NCBI GenBank assembly: GCA_023401925.1
Contig: JAEXDA010000061.1
Location: 1-54,447 of the forward strand
Direction of reading: 5' to 3'
DNA length: 54,447 nt
DNA from: Bacillota bacterium
GTDB taxonomy: Bacteria; Bacillota; UBA4882; UBA8346
Below the pieces are notes generated by a model that saw nothing but the letters and a program-made list of their open reading frames with translations, ran no database searches and was not told the DNA's origin. Position numbers and translations under genes: made by a program. Positions 22,813 to 31,698 of this stretch are shown here, piece by piece (the stretch's first letter is position 1; each line of letters starts with the position of its first letter).

Positions 22813-24309
22813 ATGGAAAACGATCGTATTCGAATGGAACATATTTATAAATCCTTTTCGGGTGTTCATGCTCTCAACGATGTAAATATCAGCATTCGTC
22901 CCGGAGAAGTTCATGCATTGGTCGGCGAGAATGGCGCCGGTAAATCAACATTGATAAAGATTCTGATGGGCGCCTATTCGAAAGATGCGGGAGAAATTTA
23001 CCTTGATGGCAAGAAGATGGAGATCACGAATCCGATTGTGGCCCAAGATTGGGGATTGAGCGCGGTATATCAGGATGTGATGCTTGCTCCCCATTTAAGT
23101 ATCATGGAGAACATATTTCTGGGCCGACAACCAAAACGGGCAGGCCTCATCGACTTTCGAACCATGGTTCAAGAATCGAAAAAAATATTGGAGCGTTTGG
23201 AATTAAAACTTGATCCCAAAACTTTAATTCGCGATTTAACCAGCGTTCAAGCGGAAATGGTCGCCATTGCCAAGGCTGTTTCCAAGGCGGCAAAGATTTT
23301 GATTTTAGATGAACCGACAGCTTTACTTGCTGCGGATGAAACCAAGGAATTGTTTCGCCTCATTAAAAAATTAAAAACGGATGGGGTTTCAATAATCTAT
23401 ATTTCCCACCGGCTGGAAGAAATTTTTGAAATTTGTGACCGGGCAACCGTAATGCGGGACGGCCAAAAAATAATAACCCTTGAAATCAAGGATACCCATG
23501 AAGATGACTTAATCAAGCATATGGTGGGCAGAAAGCTGGATGAAATTTTTTATAAAGCCAAAGTTACACCGGGAAAGGAAGTACTTAAAGTCGAGGGTCT
23601 ATCGTCCGGTTTTGTAAAAGATATCAATTTTGCGCTCTACGAAGGCGAAATCTTAGGGATTTTCGGCTTGGTGGGATCGGGCCGGACCGAAATTGTCCGT
23701 GCGATTTTTGGCGCTGATAAAGTTGACAGCGGGGATCTGTGGATAGAAGGTAAAAAGGTAAAGGTCATGAGCCCAAGGGATGCGATCCGCAATGGTATCG
23801 GCTTATTGCCTGAAAGCAGGAGGCTTCAAGGACTTACCTTGAACCTATCGGTCGGCACGAATATCAATTTAGCAAGTTATAGCGATATTACTATTTGCGG
23901 TATGGTTAAAAGGGCACTGGAAGCCAAACGTTCGGAGCGGTATATATCCGAATTGGCAATCAAGACTCCCGGTTTTGCTCAACAGGTCGGTTTTCTGAGC
24001 GGCGGTAATCAGCAAAAAGTAGTGATCGCCAAGTGGCTTTGTAAAAATTCCAAGATTTTGATGTTCGATGAACCGACTGTTGGAGTTGACGTAGGGGCCA
24101 AAGCGGAGATTTACAAACTTTTAGGCCAACTGGTCAATGAGGGTAAAGCATTAATCCTCATTTCATCGTATTTACCGGAGATTTTAGGAGTCAGCGATCG
24201 GATTATGGTCATCTCCGAAGGAAGAGTTAGCGGAATCATCAAACGTGAAGAAGCGGATCAGGAGAAGATATTAAAAATGGCTACCTCAGCCGGTAGAATT
24301 GCTTCATAG
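22813..24309 (+). CDS. ABC sugar transporter ATPase, tandem-domain RbsA/MglA type
   Basis: A 498-residue protein made of two ABC domains, as in ribose and galactose importers. The first domain has a complete Walker A GENGAGKST (K44) and a Walker B region ILILDEPTALL. The second, from about residue 250, has the degenerate P-loop GLVGSGRTE (about 285-293), LSGGNQQKVVIAKWL and LMFDEPTVGVDVGAK. This asymmetry is normal for the family. It powers import through the RbsC-type permease encoded next to it. Ribosome-binding site AGGAGG. Confidence 0.95.
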   Translation: MENDRIRMEHIYKSFSGVHALNDVNISIRPGEVHALVGENGAGKSTLIKILMGAYSKDAGEIYLDGKKMEITNPIVAQDWGLSAVYQDVMLAPHLSIMENIFLGRQPKRAGLIDFRTMVQESKKILERLELKLDPKTLIRDLTSVQAEMVAIAKAVSKAAKILILDEPTALLAADETKELFRLIKKLKTDGVSIIYISHRLEEIFEICDRATVMRDGQKIITLEIKDTHEDDLIKHMVGRKLDEIFYKAKVTPGKEVLKVEGLSSGFVKDINFALYEGEILGIFGLVGSGRTEIVRAIFGADKVDSGDLWIEGKKVKVMSPRDAIRNGIGLLPESRRLQGLTLNLSVGTNINLASYSDITICGMVKRALEAKRSERYISELAIKTPGFAQQVGFLSGGNQQKVVIAKWLCKNSKILMFDEPTVGVDVGAKAEIYKLLGQLVNEGKALILISSYLPEILGVSDRIMVISEGRVSGIIKREEADQEKILKMATSAGRIAS

Positions 24310-24355
24310 TCGATTGAGAGCGCAAATCATTATAAACAAGCAAGGGGGTCATCAT

Positions 24356-25336
24356 ATGCCGGAACTATCGCAATCAGCGGAAATTGTTACAAGCAACAAA
24401 CAAAAATTCTTGAAGAAACATTTAAAGGGTTCGTGGATACTGCTCTTCGTTCTTGCGGCGTTGTGGATTGTCCTTTCGATAGCGACGCCTACCTTTTTGA
24501 CGTATAATAATTTGTTTAATCTGGGACGTCAGACGGCCATTAATGGTGTTATTGCATTAGGGATGACCTTTGTCATTGTCACCGGCGGAATCGATATTTC
24601 GGTGGGTTCGATCGTTGCCATCTGCTCGTTATTTCTGGCGTTGGTTTTAAAAGCCGGAGTGCCGGTGCCTTTGGCCCTTCTTTTAATGGTATTGTTATCC
24701 ATTCTATTGGGACTCATTAATGGGATTGTAGTATTTGATGGCAATGTTCCCCCGTTTATCGCCACAATGGGTATGATGATTGTTGCCCGCGGCATCGGCA
24801 TGGTAATCAGTCAGGCCAGGCTTATTACCGGATTGCCGACGGATTTTATCAATTTCGCGCAGGAAGCTCCTCTTGGAATACCCAGTTTGGTAATCGTACT
24901 TGGGGTTATGGCGGTTATTAGCGGTGTTATTTTACATAAAACCTCTTTTGGCCGGAGTATCTATGCGCTTGGTTCAAGCCGAGAGGCTACCCGGCTTTCC
25001 GGAATTAACATCCGGTTTATTACGTATGGAGCTTATGCCATTTGTGCTTTGATGTCAGGTGTTGCCGCAATTTTACTTACATCAAGGCTAGCTTCCGGTA
25101 TTCCTACGGCCGGCGAAGGCTACGAGCTTGATGCGATTGCCGCCGCGGTGGTTGGTGGAGCCAGTCTGAACGGCGCTGAAGGAAGTATTATCGGAACGAT
25201 ATTAGGTGCTTTTATTATGTCGAGCCTGCGCAACGGCGGTAATTTGTTAGGCTTGGATCCCTTCTATCTGCAAATTGTGATTGGCATATTGCTGGTGGCC
25301 ACGGTCATTGTGGATCAAATCCAGAAACGCAAATAG
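24356..25336 (+). CDS. ABC sugar transporter permease, RbsC type
   Basis: A 326-residue membrane protein with about eight to ten hydrophobic segments. Family motifs are NLFNLGRQTAINGVIALGMTFVIVTGGIDISVGS, GNVPPFIATMGMMIVARGI, and the cytoplasmic loop YALGSSREATRLSGINI, then GYELDAIAAAVVGGASLNGAEGS. Start ATG 24356 follows AAGGGGGTC; the frame extends upstream to 24299 but overlaps the ATPase gene. It likely forms a homodimer with the tandem ATPase. Confidence 0.93.
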   Translation: MPELSQSAEIVTSNKQKFLKKHLKGSWILLFVLAALWIVLSIATPTFLTYNNLFNLGRQTAINGVIALGMTFVIVTGGIDISVGSIVAICSLFLALVLKAGVPVPLALLLMVLLSILLGLINGIVVFDGNVPPFIATMGMMIVARGIGMVISQARLITGLPTDFINFAQEAPLGIPSLVIVLGVMAVISGVILHKTSFGRSIYALGSSREATRLSGINIRFITYGAYAICALMSGVAAILLTSRLASGIPTAGEGYELDAIAAAVVGGASLNGAEGSIIGTILGAFIMSSLRNGGNLLGLDPFYLQIVIGILLVATVIVDQIQKRK

Positions 25337-25441
25337 ACTTGAAGTTACCCTATCCGCTATGGAAACGGGGAGCAGTTAGGATGATCCGGATTGTTTGGAT
25401 TGCCTACTGGAAAATGAATACCGGCAAAGAGGCAGGGTAAG

Positions 25442-26098
25442 ATGGCACAATTGAAACTGGAAAGTCATAAGGTAATGCAATTGGCGCTGGATATGACGGA
25501 TATTGATACGGCTTTGGAAATTACCGATCAAGTATCGTCTTGCTTTGAAATCCTGGAGGTTGGGACGCCGCTGATTCTTTCCGAAGGCGTCCGGGGGATT
25601 GAAATTTTGCGGGCCAGGTATCCCCGGAAAACTATCTTGGCCGATATGAAAATTGCGGATGCCGGGGATTATGAAGCGACCATAGCTTATCAGGCCGGGG
25701 CCGATCTTGTTACCGTGCTGGGGGTGGTTGATTTTCGAACCATCCAGGGGGCGGTTGCAGCGGGAAAACGGATGGACCGGGGAGTCTGCGTTGATACTTT
25801 AAATATGAACTATTCTGCCGATTTCATGGTTCAGCTTGAGAAGCTAGGGGTAGCTTGCGTTTTATTCCATGCTGCAACCGATGGGGTTTATCGCGCAACA
25901 ACGTTAACGGACCGGATTTCCGAGACAGCGAAGATTTCCGATATACCGTTGGCGATTGCCGGAGGAATCACCCCCCAAAATATTAGCTCGCTCATGAACT
26001 CAGGTGCAACGATTTTTGTAATCGGTTCCAGTGTGACGCAATCTTCCGATCCGCTACAAACAGCACAAATTCTAAGGAATCAATTATTGGGGCGGTGA
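25442..26098 (+). CDS. hxlA: 3-hexulose-6-phosphate synthase / orotidine-decarboxylase-fold family
   Basis: A 218-residue (beta/alpha)8-barrel of the OMP decarboxylase superfamily. The hallmark D-x-K-x-x-D is present as D68-M-K70-I-A-D73, and the C-terminal phosphate-binding part reads AIAGGITPQNI and FVIGSSVTQS. HPS joins formaldehyde to ribulose 5-phosphate to make D-arabino-hex-3-ulose 6-phosphate. The close relative KGPDC (UlaD/SgbH) instead decarboxylates 3-keto-L-gulonate 6-phosphate. The phosphohexuloisomerase-like gene directly downstream favours HPS. The pair lies inside a ribose-type operon, which is unusual. Start ATG 25442. Confidence 0.82.
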   Translation: MAQLKLESHKVMQLALDMTDIDTALEITDQVSSCFEILEVGTPLILSEGVRGIEILRARYPRKTILADMKIADAGDYEATIAYQAGADLVTVLGVVDFRTIQGAVAAGKRMDRGVCVDTLNMNYSADFMVQLEKLGVACVLFHAATDGVYRATTLTDRISETAKISDIPLAIAGGITPQNISSLMNSGATIFVIGSSVTQSSDPLQTAQILRNQLLGR

Positions 26099-26103
26099 AG
26101 GTG

Positions 26104-26658
26104 ATGCATGGTGTTCTTGAATATGCTAAAGAAATAAATGAAACGCTTGCAAAAATAATTGGTACGGCGGATGAGAGCGCATTCCAACAACTCACCAGCG
26201 AGATTGGAAAGGCAAACCGGGTATTTGTTTATGGCAAAGGACGCAGTGGCATTGTAATGCGAATGTTTGCCATGCGGCTGATGCATCTGGGTCTAACGGC
26301 TTACGTTGTCGATGAAACAACCACCCCTGCCGTTGCAAAAAATGATTTACTTCTTATTGCTTCCGGCTCCGGAAAAACCGGAGCCTGTCAGCATATTACC
26401 CGGTTGGCCAAAGATGCCGGGGCGTCTGTCGGGCTTATTACAGCAACTTCGGGAAGCGCAATCGCCCAAAACTCGGATTTTACGGTAGTGTTACTCGTCG
26501 GAACGGTTGTGTTTCAATCCACGGCAAGTCGGCAATTTGGCGGGACTTACTTTGAACAGGCGTTGTTAATTGGTCTGGATGCCGTGATCGCATATTTGCG
26601 CGAGATGTCCGGAGCATCTTTTGAATTTATGCAATCCAGACACAGTAATTTGGAATGA
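26104..26658 (+). CDS. hxlB: 6-phospho-3-hexuloisomerase-like SIS-domain protein
   Basis: A 184-residue single SIS (sugar isomerase) domain protein, the usual size of PHI. RVFVYGKGRSGIVMRMFAMRLMHLG and LLIASGSGKTGACQHITRLAKDAGA match PHI segments. AYVVDETTTPAVAKNDLL follows the family pattern, and FGGTYFEQALLIGLDAVI is typical near the C-terminus. PHI converts hex-3-ulose 6-phosphate to fructose 6-phosphate. The gene begins within a few bases of the HPS stop. Possible starts are GTG 26095, GTG 26101 and ATG 26104; I list ATG. The HPS-PHI pair forms the ribulose monophosphate step. Confidence 0.85.
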   Translation: MHGVLEYAKEINETLAKIIGTADESAFQQLTSEIGKANRVFVYGKGRSGIVMRMFAMRLMHLGLTAYVVDETTTPAVAKNDLLLIASGSGKTGACQHITRLAKDAGASVGLITATSGSAIAQNSDFTVVLLVGTVVFQSTASRQFGGTYFEQALLIGLDAVIAYLREMSGASFEFMQSRHSNLE

Positions 26659-26710
26659 AGCATTTAAGTTCATGGCGGTTCGACAGTCGGATGATTGAGG
26701 AGGGAATCGG

Positions 26711-27115
26711 ATGAAAAAAATCGGCACATTTAATGCCGGCCTTTCAACGGCAATTGCCAACATGGGTCATCGGGATGAAATGACGGTTTGTGATCCGGGC
26801 TTTCCAATACCCAAAGGACCGTACCGGATTGATTTGGCCCTTAGCCGTAATATACCCCGTCTCTTAGATGTACTCGCGGTTCTTTCGGAAGAAATGACGA
26901 TTGAAAAGGTTATTGCAGCTACGGAAGTTCAAAAAGCAAGTTCTCAAGTTCTGGAGTGGATTCAGCGCTGTTTCCCCGAGGCCGAGTTGATGTTTTTACC
27001 CCACTGGGACTTGCATAAACGCAGTTTTCATTCCAAATGCATCGTACGTACCGGGGAAATTACTTCTTATTCAAGCATCATCCTGGTCTCAGGCGCTAAA
27101 GGAGTCTTTTATTAG
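26711..27115 (+). CDS. rbsD: RbsD/FucU-family pyranase, copy 1
   Basis: A 134-residue sugar pyranase that interconverts ring forms of ribose or similar sugars before phosphorylation. NAGLSTAIANMGHRDEMTVCDPGFPIPKGPYRIDLALS contains the catalytic His region of RbsD, and VRTGEITSYSSIILVSG matches the C-terminal YxN region, with Ser where Asn is usual. Ribosome-binding site GAGGAGGG. A second rbsD follows after 38 bp. The altered C-terminal motif suggests this copy may act on another sugar or be a partner subunit. Confidence 0.88.
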   Translation: MKKIGTFNAGLSTAIANMGHRDEMTVCDPGFPIPKGPYRIDLALSRNIPRLLDVLAVLSEEMTIEKVIAATEVQKASSQVLEWIQRCFPEAELMFLPHWDLHKRSFHSKCIVRTGEITSYSSIILVSGAKGVFY

Positions 27116-27153
27116 GCTAAATTTCGATTCGATCAAAAAAAGGGGTGTTTGCC

Positions 27154-27549
27154 ATGAAGAAACAAGGGATATTAAATGAGCAACTTTCCGCCTTGATAGC
27201 AGCCACCGGGCATACCGACCTGATCGGAATCACCGATGCCGGCCTGCCGATTCCGCCAGAAGTAGCAAAAGTTGATCTGGCGATATTGCCTAATTTCCCC
27301 CGTTTCCTTGATGTTTTGAAGGCGGTAATCGCCGAACTTTCGGTTGAGAAAATCATTTTGGCCGAAGAAACGGAAAAAGTAAGTCCGGAAATGTACCGGA
27401 GCATTATCGAACTTTTCCCGGGAATTCCGGTGGAGACTATCCCACATGTGGATTTTAAACGGAAAACCAAGGAAGCCCGGGGATTAGTCCGTTCCGGAGA
27501 ATTTACCTCCTATGCCAATATTCTTTTGGTTGCCGGAGTGGTGTATTGA
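27154..27549 (+). CDS. rbsD: D-ribose pyranase, copy 2
   Basis: A 131-residue RbsD. It keeps the classic motifs: IAATGHTDLIGITDAGLPIP (catalytic His), KVDLAILPNFPRFLDVLKAV, and the C-terminal RSGEFTSYANILLVAGVV with the conserved Tyr and Asn. ATG 27154 has AGGGG 8 bp upstream; the longer frame from GTG 27145 would overlap that site. It follows the first copy and precedes ribokinase, the normal rbsD-rbsK order. Confidence 0.92.
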   Translation: MKKQGILNEQLSALIAATGHTDLIGITDAGLPIPPEVAKVDLAILPNFPRFLDVLKAVIAELSVEKIILAEETEKVSPEMYRSIIELFPGIPVETIPHVDFKRKTKEARGLVRSGEFTSYANILLVAGVVY

Positions 27550-27570
27550 TGGATTAAGGAGGGGGAGAGC

Positions 27571-28518
27571 ATGAAAAATTCCATTCCCACCATTACCGTA
27601 GTGGGAAGTTATGTCACGGATTTAATGTGCCGTACTCCGAAGATGCCTGTGCCCGGTGAAACAGTATTTGCCGGTCCTTTTAAGATGGGTCCGGGTGGAA
27701 AAGGATCCAATCAAGCGGTAGCCGCTAAACGTGCCGGTGCTGATGTAACTTTGATTACAAAACTAGGTCGCGATGCCCTTGGTGAGTATGCCTTTAAAAG
27801 CATTGCCGCTGAAGGAATTAAGACTGATTTTATTTATTTTGATGATAAACTGGCGACTGGAGCGGCCCTAATCATTGTGGATGCTTCCGGGCAAAACATG
27901 ATTGCCGTATCCACAGAAGCCTGCGAGACGCTTTCAACTCAAGAGGTCATGGATGCCAAGGCGAGGATTCAAAGTTCGGATGTACTTTTGACCCAATATG
28001 AGGGGAGTCTGGAGGGAATGGCCGCAGCAATCCGGATTGCCAAATCCTCCGGGGTAAAAATAATTTTAAATCCGGCTCCGGCCCGTCTCATTGATCCTGA
28101 ACTATTAAAAAGCGTAGATATCATAACACCCAATGAAAGCGAGGCCCAGTCGTTAACCGGCATTAGGATTGTCGATCCCCAATCGGCGGGAGAAGCTGCT
28201 CAAAAGATTCATGCCATGGGGCCCGGGATTGTTATTGTTACGCTGGGTAAGACCGGGGTTTTGGTATATGGGGATCAATCAATGACCCTGGCTCCTTCCA
28301 TTGAAGTGGAAACCGTGGATACAACAGGGGCAGGGGATGCTTTCAGCGGCGGATTGGCGGCGGCAATTGCCGAAGGGAAAGATATATTGCAGGCTGTTAA
28401 GTTTGCTACATGTACGGCGGCTCTTTCCGTAACCAAAGTTGGGACCGCTCCTTCCATGCCTTTCCGGAATGAAATCGAAGCACTTATAAAAAAAGCAAGC
28501 AATCAGCAGTTGCTATAA
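27571..28518 (+). CDS. rbsK: Ribokinase (PfkB family)
   Basis: A 315-residue kinase expected to make ribose 5-phosphate, or a related aldose phosphate, with ATP. GSYVTDLMCRTPKMPVPGETV and GPGGKGSNQAVAAKRAGADVTLITKLG are near-canonical RbsK motifs, and VDTTGAGDAFSGGLAAAIAEGK holds the catalytic Asp and anion hole. The ribosome-binding site is AAGGAGGGGGAG. It lies with two rbsD genes and a ribose-type importer, so ribose or a close analogue is a sensible substrate. The FGGY kinase next door handles a second, ketose-like substrate. Confidence 0.9.
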   Translation: MKNSIPTITVVGSYVTDLMCRTPKMPVPGETVFAGPFKMGPGGKGSNQAVAAKRAGADVTLITKLGRDALGEYAFKSIAAEGIKTDFIYFDDKLATGAALIIVDASGQNMIAVSTEACETLSTQEVMDAKARIQSSDVLLTQYEGSLEGMAAAIRIAKSSGVKIILNPAPARLIDPELLKSVDIITPNESEAQSLTGIRIVDPQSAGEAAQKIHAMGPGIVIVTLGKTGVLVYGDQSMTLAPSIEVETVDTTGAGDAFSGGLAAAIAEGKDILQAVKFATCTAALSVTKVGTAPSMPFRNEIEALIKKASNQQLL

Positions 28519-28581
28519 ATTGTTTGAAATCAAGGGAATTCATATTGAAAGTCTTTAAGTACCCGGCATAAAGGAGGCCCC

Positions 28582-30114
28582 ATGGAAAAGCAATATATTC
28601 TGGCCCATGATTTGGGGACCAGCGGCAATAAAGCAACTTTATACGATCTGAACGGCCGGCTTCTGGCAAGTTCATTTTATGAATATCAGACATTTTATCC
28701 CAAAACCAATTGGGTCGAACAGGATCCTGCCGACTGGTGGAAAGCGGTCTGTATTTCTACTAAAAATTTGATTGAGGAAGCCGGCATTTCAAAATCGGAT
28801 ATCCTGTGTATCAGTTTCAGCGCGCAAATGATGGGATGCTTGCCTGTGGACAAAGCGGGCCATCCGCTAAGAAATACAATCATCTGGGCCGATCTCCGCA
28901 GTGTAAAGCAAGCAGCCTTTATGGAAGAAGCTGCGGGGATGAAAAATGTCTATCAAATTACCGGGCACCGGATTAGCCCGGCTTATTCCGCAGCTAAAAT
29001 TTTATGGGTTAAAGATAACCAACCGGAAATATACAATAAAACATACAAGATCCTTCATGCGAAAGATTACCTTATCTATAAACTGACCGGCAAATTTGTA
29101 ACCGATTATTCCGATGCTTCCGGCATGAATTTACTTGACCTTGAACATAAAAACTGGTCTGAACCCATTTTACATGCAATCGGATTGAAGAAGGATATTT
29201 TACCGGAATTGCACCCTTCAACCGGTATTGCCGGCGGGGTTACCCAAGAAGCCGCTTCCGAGGTAGGATTACTGGAGGGGACGCCGGTGGTAATCGGCGG
29301 GGGAGATGGTAGTTGTGCCGCCACAGGCGCCGGTGTGGTTGAAAAAGGCTCGGCTTACAATGTAATCGGTTCATCTTCCTGGATTGCCTTGGCTACGGAA
29401 ACTCCCATTTTTGATCCGGAAATGCGGACTTTTAATTGGGTCCATCTGGATGAAAGTTTGTTTTCGCCTTGCGGGACCATGCAAAGCGCCGGTTATTCCT
29501 ATAGCTGGCTAAAAAACACTCTTTGCGGACTTGAAATCAATCAGGCGAAGGCCGAGAATATCAGCCCCTATGAGATCATCAATCAACTCGTTGAAAAGTC
29601 AAAACCCGGGGCCAATCATTTACTATTCCTCCCTTATTTGCTGGGAGAGAGGAGCCCGCGGTGGAACCCGGAGGCCAAGGGCGCTTTTTTGGGGTTAAAA
29701 GTTACCACCACCAAGGAAGAGATTTATCGGTCGGTTCTGGAAGGGGTTGCTTTTAATTTAAAAATCATTCTGGATATATTTAATCAATTCAATCCCATTG
29801 ATGAAGTGATCGTTATTGGCGGTGGAGCCCGCAGTAAAACCTGGCTGCAGATTTTGGCGGATATCTGGCAGAAACCGGTTTTGGTACCCCGATTTTTGGA
29901 AGAAGCCACTTCCATGGGGGCCGCAATTTGCGGCGGAGTCGGTATCGGGGCATTTAAAGATTTTAAGGTCATCAAGGAATTTAATCAAGTCATCCAAACG
30001 ATTGAACCCCGCCCGGAATATCAGGAAATGTACGGCCGATTGTTTGAGGTTTTTAACCGGGCATATGAAGCTTTAGTGCCGGTTTATGCCGATTTGGCCA
30101 AATTGGAAGTTTGA
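28582..30114 (+). CDS. FGGY-family carbohydrate kinase (xylulokinase-like)
   Basis: A 510-residue kinase with the FGGY two-domain fold. The N-terminus has HDLGTSGNKATLYDLNGRLL. Mid-protein come IIWADLRSVKQA, LHAKDYLIYKLTGKFVTDYSDASGMNLLDL and IGGGDGSCAATGAGVV. Toward the C-terminus come FLPYLLGERSPRWNPEAKGAFLGL and EVIVIGGGARSKTWLQILADI. The nearest look is xylulokinase, but ribulokinase, L-xylulokinase or novel ketose kinases share it. If the substrate is a ketopentose, its product (for example ribulose 5-phosphate) would be the acceptor for the HPS encoded upstream. Confidence 0.88.
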   Translation: MEKQYILAHDLGTSGNKATLYDLNGRLLASSFYEYQTFYPKTNWVEQDPADWWKAVCISTKNLIEEAGISKSDILCISFSAQMMGCLPVDKAGHPLRNTIIWADLRSVKQAAFMEEAAGMKNVYQITGHRISPAYSAAKILWVKDNQPEIYNKTYKILHAKDYLIYKLTGKFVTDYSDASGMNLLDLEHKNWSEPILHAIGLKKDILPELHPSTGIAGGVTQEAASEVGLLEGTPVVIGGGDGSCAATGAGVVEKGSAYNVIGSSSWIALATETPIFDPEMRTFNWVHLDESLFSPCGTMQSAGYSYSWLKNTLCGLEINQAKAENISPYEIINQLVEKSKPGANHLLFLPYLLGERSPRWNPEAKGAFLGLKVTTTKEEIYRSVLEGVAFNLKIILDIFNQFNPIDEVIVIGGGARSKTWLQILADIWQKPVLVPRFLEEATSMGAAICGGVGIGAFKDFKVIKEFNQVIQTIEPRPEYQEMYGRLFEVFNRAYEALVPVYADLAKLEV

Positions 30115-30126
30115 GGGGGATTGGTG

Positions 30127-30552
30127 ATGAGTACAAAAGAGAATGTAACAGGCTTCCAACACCTCGGGTTACCGGTTTTCGACATCGAAGCAAGTAAAAA
30201 ATGGTATTGTGAGAATCTGGGGTTTGAAGTAATCCATGAGACCAAGATCCCCGAAGGCAGCGGCGAGACAAAGGTTGCCTTTCTTAAGTTGAATGACTTT
30301 GTACTGGAGATGTATCAGCCGGGTAAGGATCAGCTTGACGAAATTAAAAAACGGGGACACGGTCATATTGATCATTTTGCTTTTGATGTTGACGATATTG
30401 AAGCGGTGGCCCAAAAGTTGAAAAAAGCCGGAATAAAGACAATTGAGGGAAGTCCGAAGTATTTGCCGTTCTGGAAGGATGGAGTTAAGTTCTTTAATGT
30501 TCTGGGCCCAAATAACGAAAAAATTGAATTTTGTCAAAAGCTGAAACGATAG
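30127..30552 (+). CDS. VOC (glyoxalase/bleomycin-resistance fold) family protein
   Basis: A 141-residue protein with two babbb halves: GFQHLGLPVFDIEASKKWYCENLGFEV and HGHIDHFAFDVDDIEAVAQKLKKAG. Candidate metal ligands are the His of FQHLGL, the Glu of FVLEMYQPG, the His of HIDHFAF and the Glu of EKIEFCQ, so it keeps a metal-site pattern. Roles in the superfamily range from methylglyoxal removal to isomerisation. In this operon, removing a toxic aldehyde or an epimerase-type step are both possible. ATG 30127 follows AGGGGG. Confidence 0.75.
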   Translation: MSTKENVTGFQHLGLPVFDIEASKKWYCENLGFEVIHETKIPEGSGETKVAFLKLNDFVLEMYQPGKDQLDEIKKRGHGHIDHFAFDVDDIEAVAQKLKKAGIKTIEGSPKYLPFWKDGVKFFNVLGPNNEKIEFCQKLKR

Positions 30553-30663
30553 GACCCATAACGGCCGGCAGACCGGTAAGGTTTCAAGGGAATCATTCAT
30601 GCAAAGCGGAAGTCCCAGGCAATAGGGTGATTGTAAAACTACAGGGATGAAGAGGGTGTTTCA

Positions 30664-31683
30664 ATGGAGTACGGTTATTTTGGGAGTACCGGATTAAAAT
30701 TGAGCAGGATAGTACTGGGTACCCAAACTTTTGGATGGAGTGTCGAAGAAAAAGAGGCCTTCAAGATTTTGGATTGCTATGTTGATCAAGGAGGCAATTA
30801 TCTGGACGTAGCCGATAGTTATAACGAAGGAGCTTCCGAAATAATCCTCGGGAATTGGCTTAACGAGTCAAAAAAACGCCAGCAAATCGTTGTGGGCACC
30901 AAGGTATTCTTTGCAACCGGAAACGGGCCCAATGATTCCGGATCGAGCAGGACTCACATTATGAATTCGGTAACGAGGAGCCTTGAAAGACTTCATACCG
31001 ATTCCATTGATTTGTACCAGGTTCATTGTTATGATCAAATGACCCCCATCGAAGAAGTCATTCTTACATTGGATCATCTTGTTCAGCAAGGTAAAATCAG
31101 GCACTATGGGGTGTCGAACTTTACCCCTTCGAAAATTATGAAAGGGATCATGCATGCCAAAGGATTTGGCAAAGCGGCAATTTCTTCTCTTCAGCTTGAA
31201 TACAGCCTGCTGGTCCGAAGTCCCGAATGGGAATTGTTGCCGTTATGCGAGGAAGAAAATCTGGGGGTTCTCGCCTGGTCTGCGCTTGGTGGAGGATGGC
31301 TCACCGGAAAATATAGACGGGACAAGGAAATACCCAAGGATAGCCGCGCCGGTGTTGGCGATCGCTGGGATGATGCAGAAGAACAGCGTGGTGGCGAAAG
31401 AACCTTTAAAATAATTGATCAGCTGGTAGAGATTGCGGCGAGAGTCGAAAAGCCGGTGTCACAGGTGGCTTTGAACTGGCTTTTGAATAAGCGGTCGCCT
31501 TTGATTTTTCCTTTAACCGGGGCGCGAACTATTGAACAATTGAAGGGAAATCTTGAGGCTGTCGACTGGAAGCTGTCGAAAGAAGATGAAAAGTTGCTGG
31601 ATGAGGTTTCGGATACCGGAATCCCTTCTCCATATAATTTTATCAACCGGTATACCCGCTTTGCAGAAAATACTATGGAATAG
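30664..31683 (+). CDS. Aldo/keto reductase
   Basis: A 339-residue NAD(P)H-dependent aldo/keto reductase. The catalytic tetrad is visible as Asp in DVADSY, Tyr in the same motif, Lys in VVGTKVFF and His in YQVHCYD. The barrel end with GARTIEQLKGNLEAVDW is the cofactor-binding motif. It resembles the tauC/YajO-like group rather than plant-type aldose reductases. It is the last gene of the ribose-type operon and may reduce an aldehyde or oxidise a sugar. GAGGGTGTTTCA precedes the ATG. Confidence 0.88.
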   Translation: MEYGYFGSTGLKLSRIVLGTQTFGWSVEEKEAFKILDCYVDQGGNYLDVADSYNEGASEIILGNWLNESKKRQQIVVGTKVFFATGNGPNDSGSSRTHIMNSVTRSLERLHTDSIDLYQVHCYDQMTPIEEVILTLDHLVQQGKIRHYGVSNFTPSKIMKGIMHAKGFGKAAISSLQLEYSLLVRSPEWELLPLCEEENLGVLAWSALGGGWLTGKYRRDKEIPKDSRAGVGDRWDDAEEQRGGERTFKIIDQLVEIAARVEKPVSQVALNWLLNKRSPLIFPLTGARTIEQLKGNLEAVDWKLSKEDEKLLDEVSDTGIPSPYNFINRYTRFAENTME

Positions 31684-31698
31684 TATTCATACACGCCT

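Noticed and set aside
26095..26104. GTG 26095 as the PHI start
   Set aside because: It overlaps the HPS stop and would use the likely ribosome-binding bases as codons; ATG 26104 is more natural, though GTG 26101 cannot be excluded.
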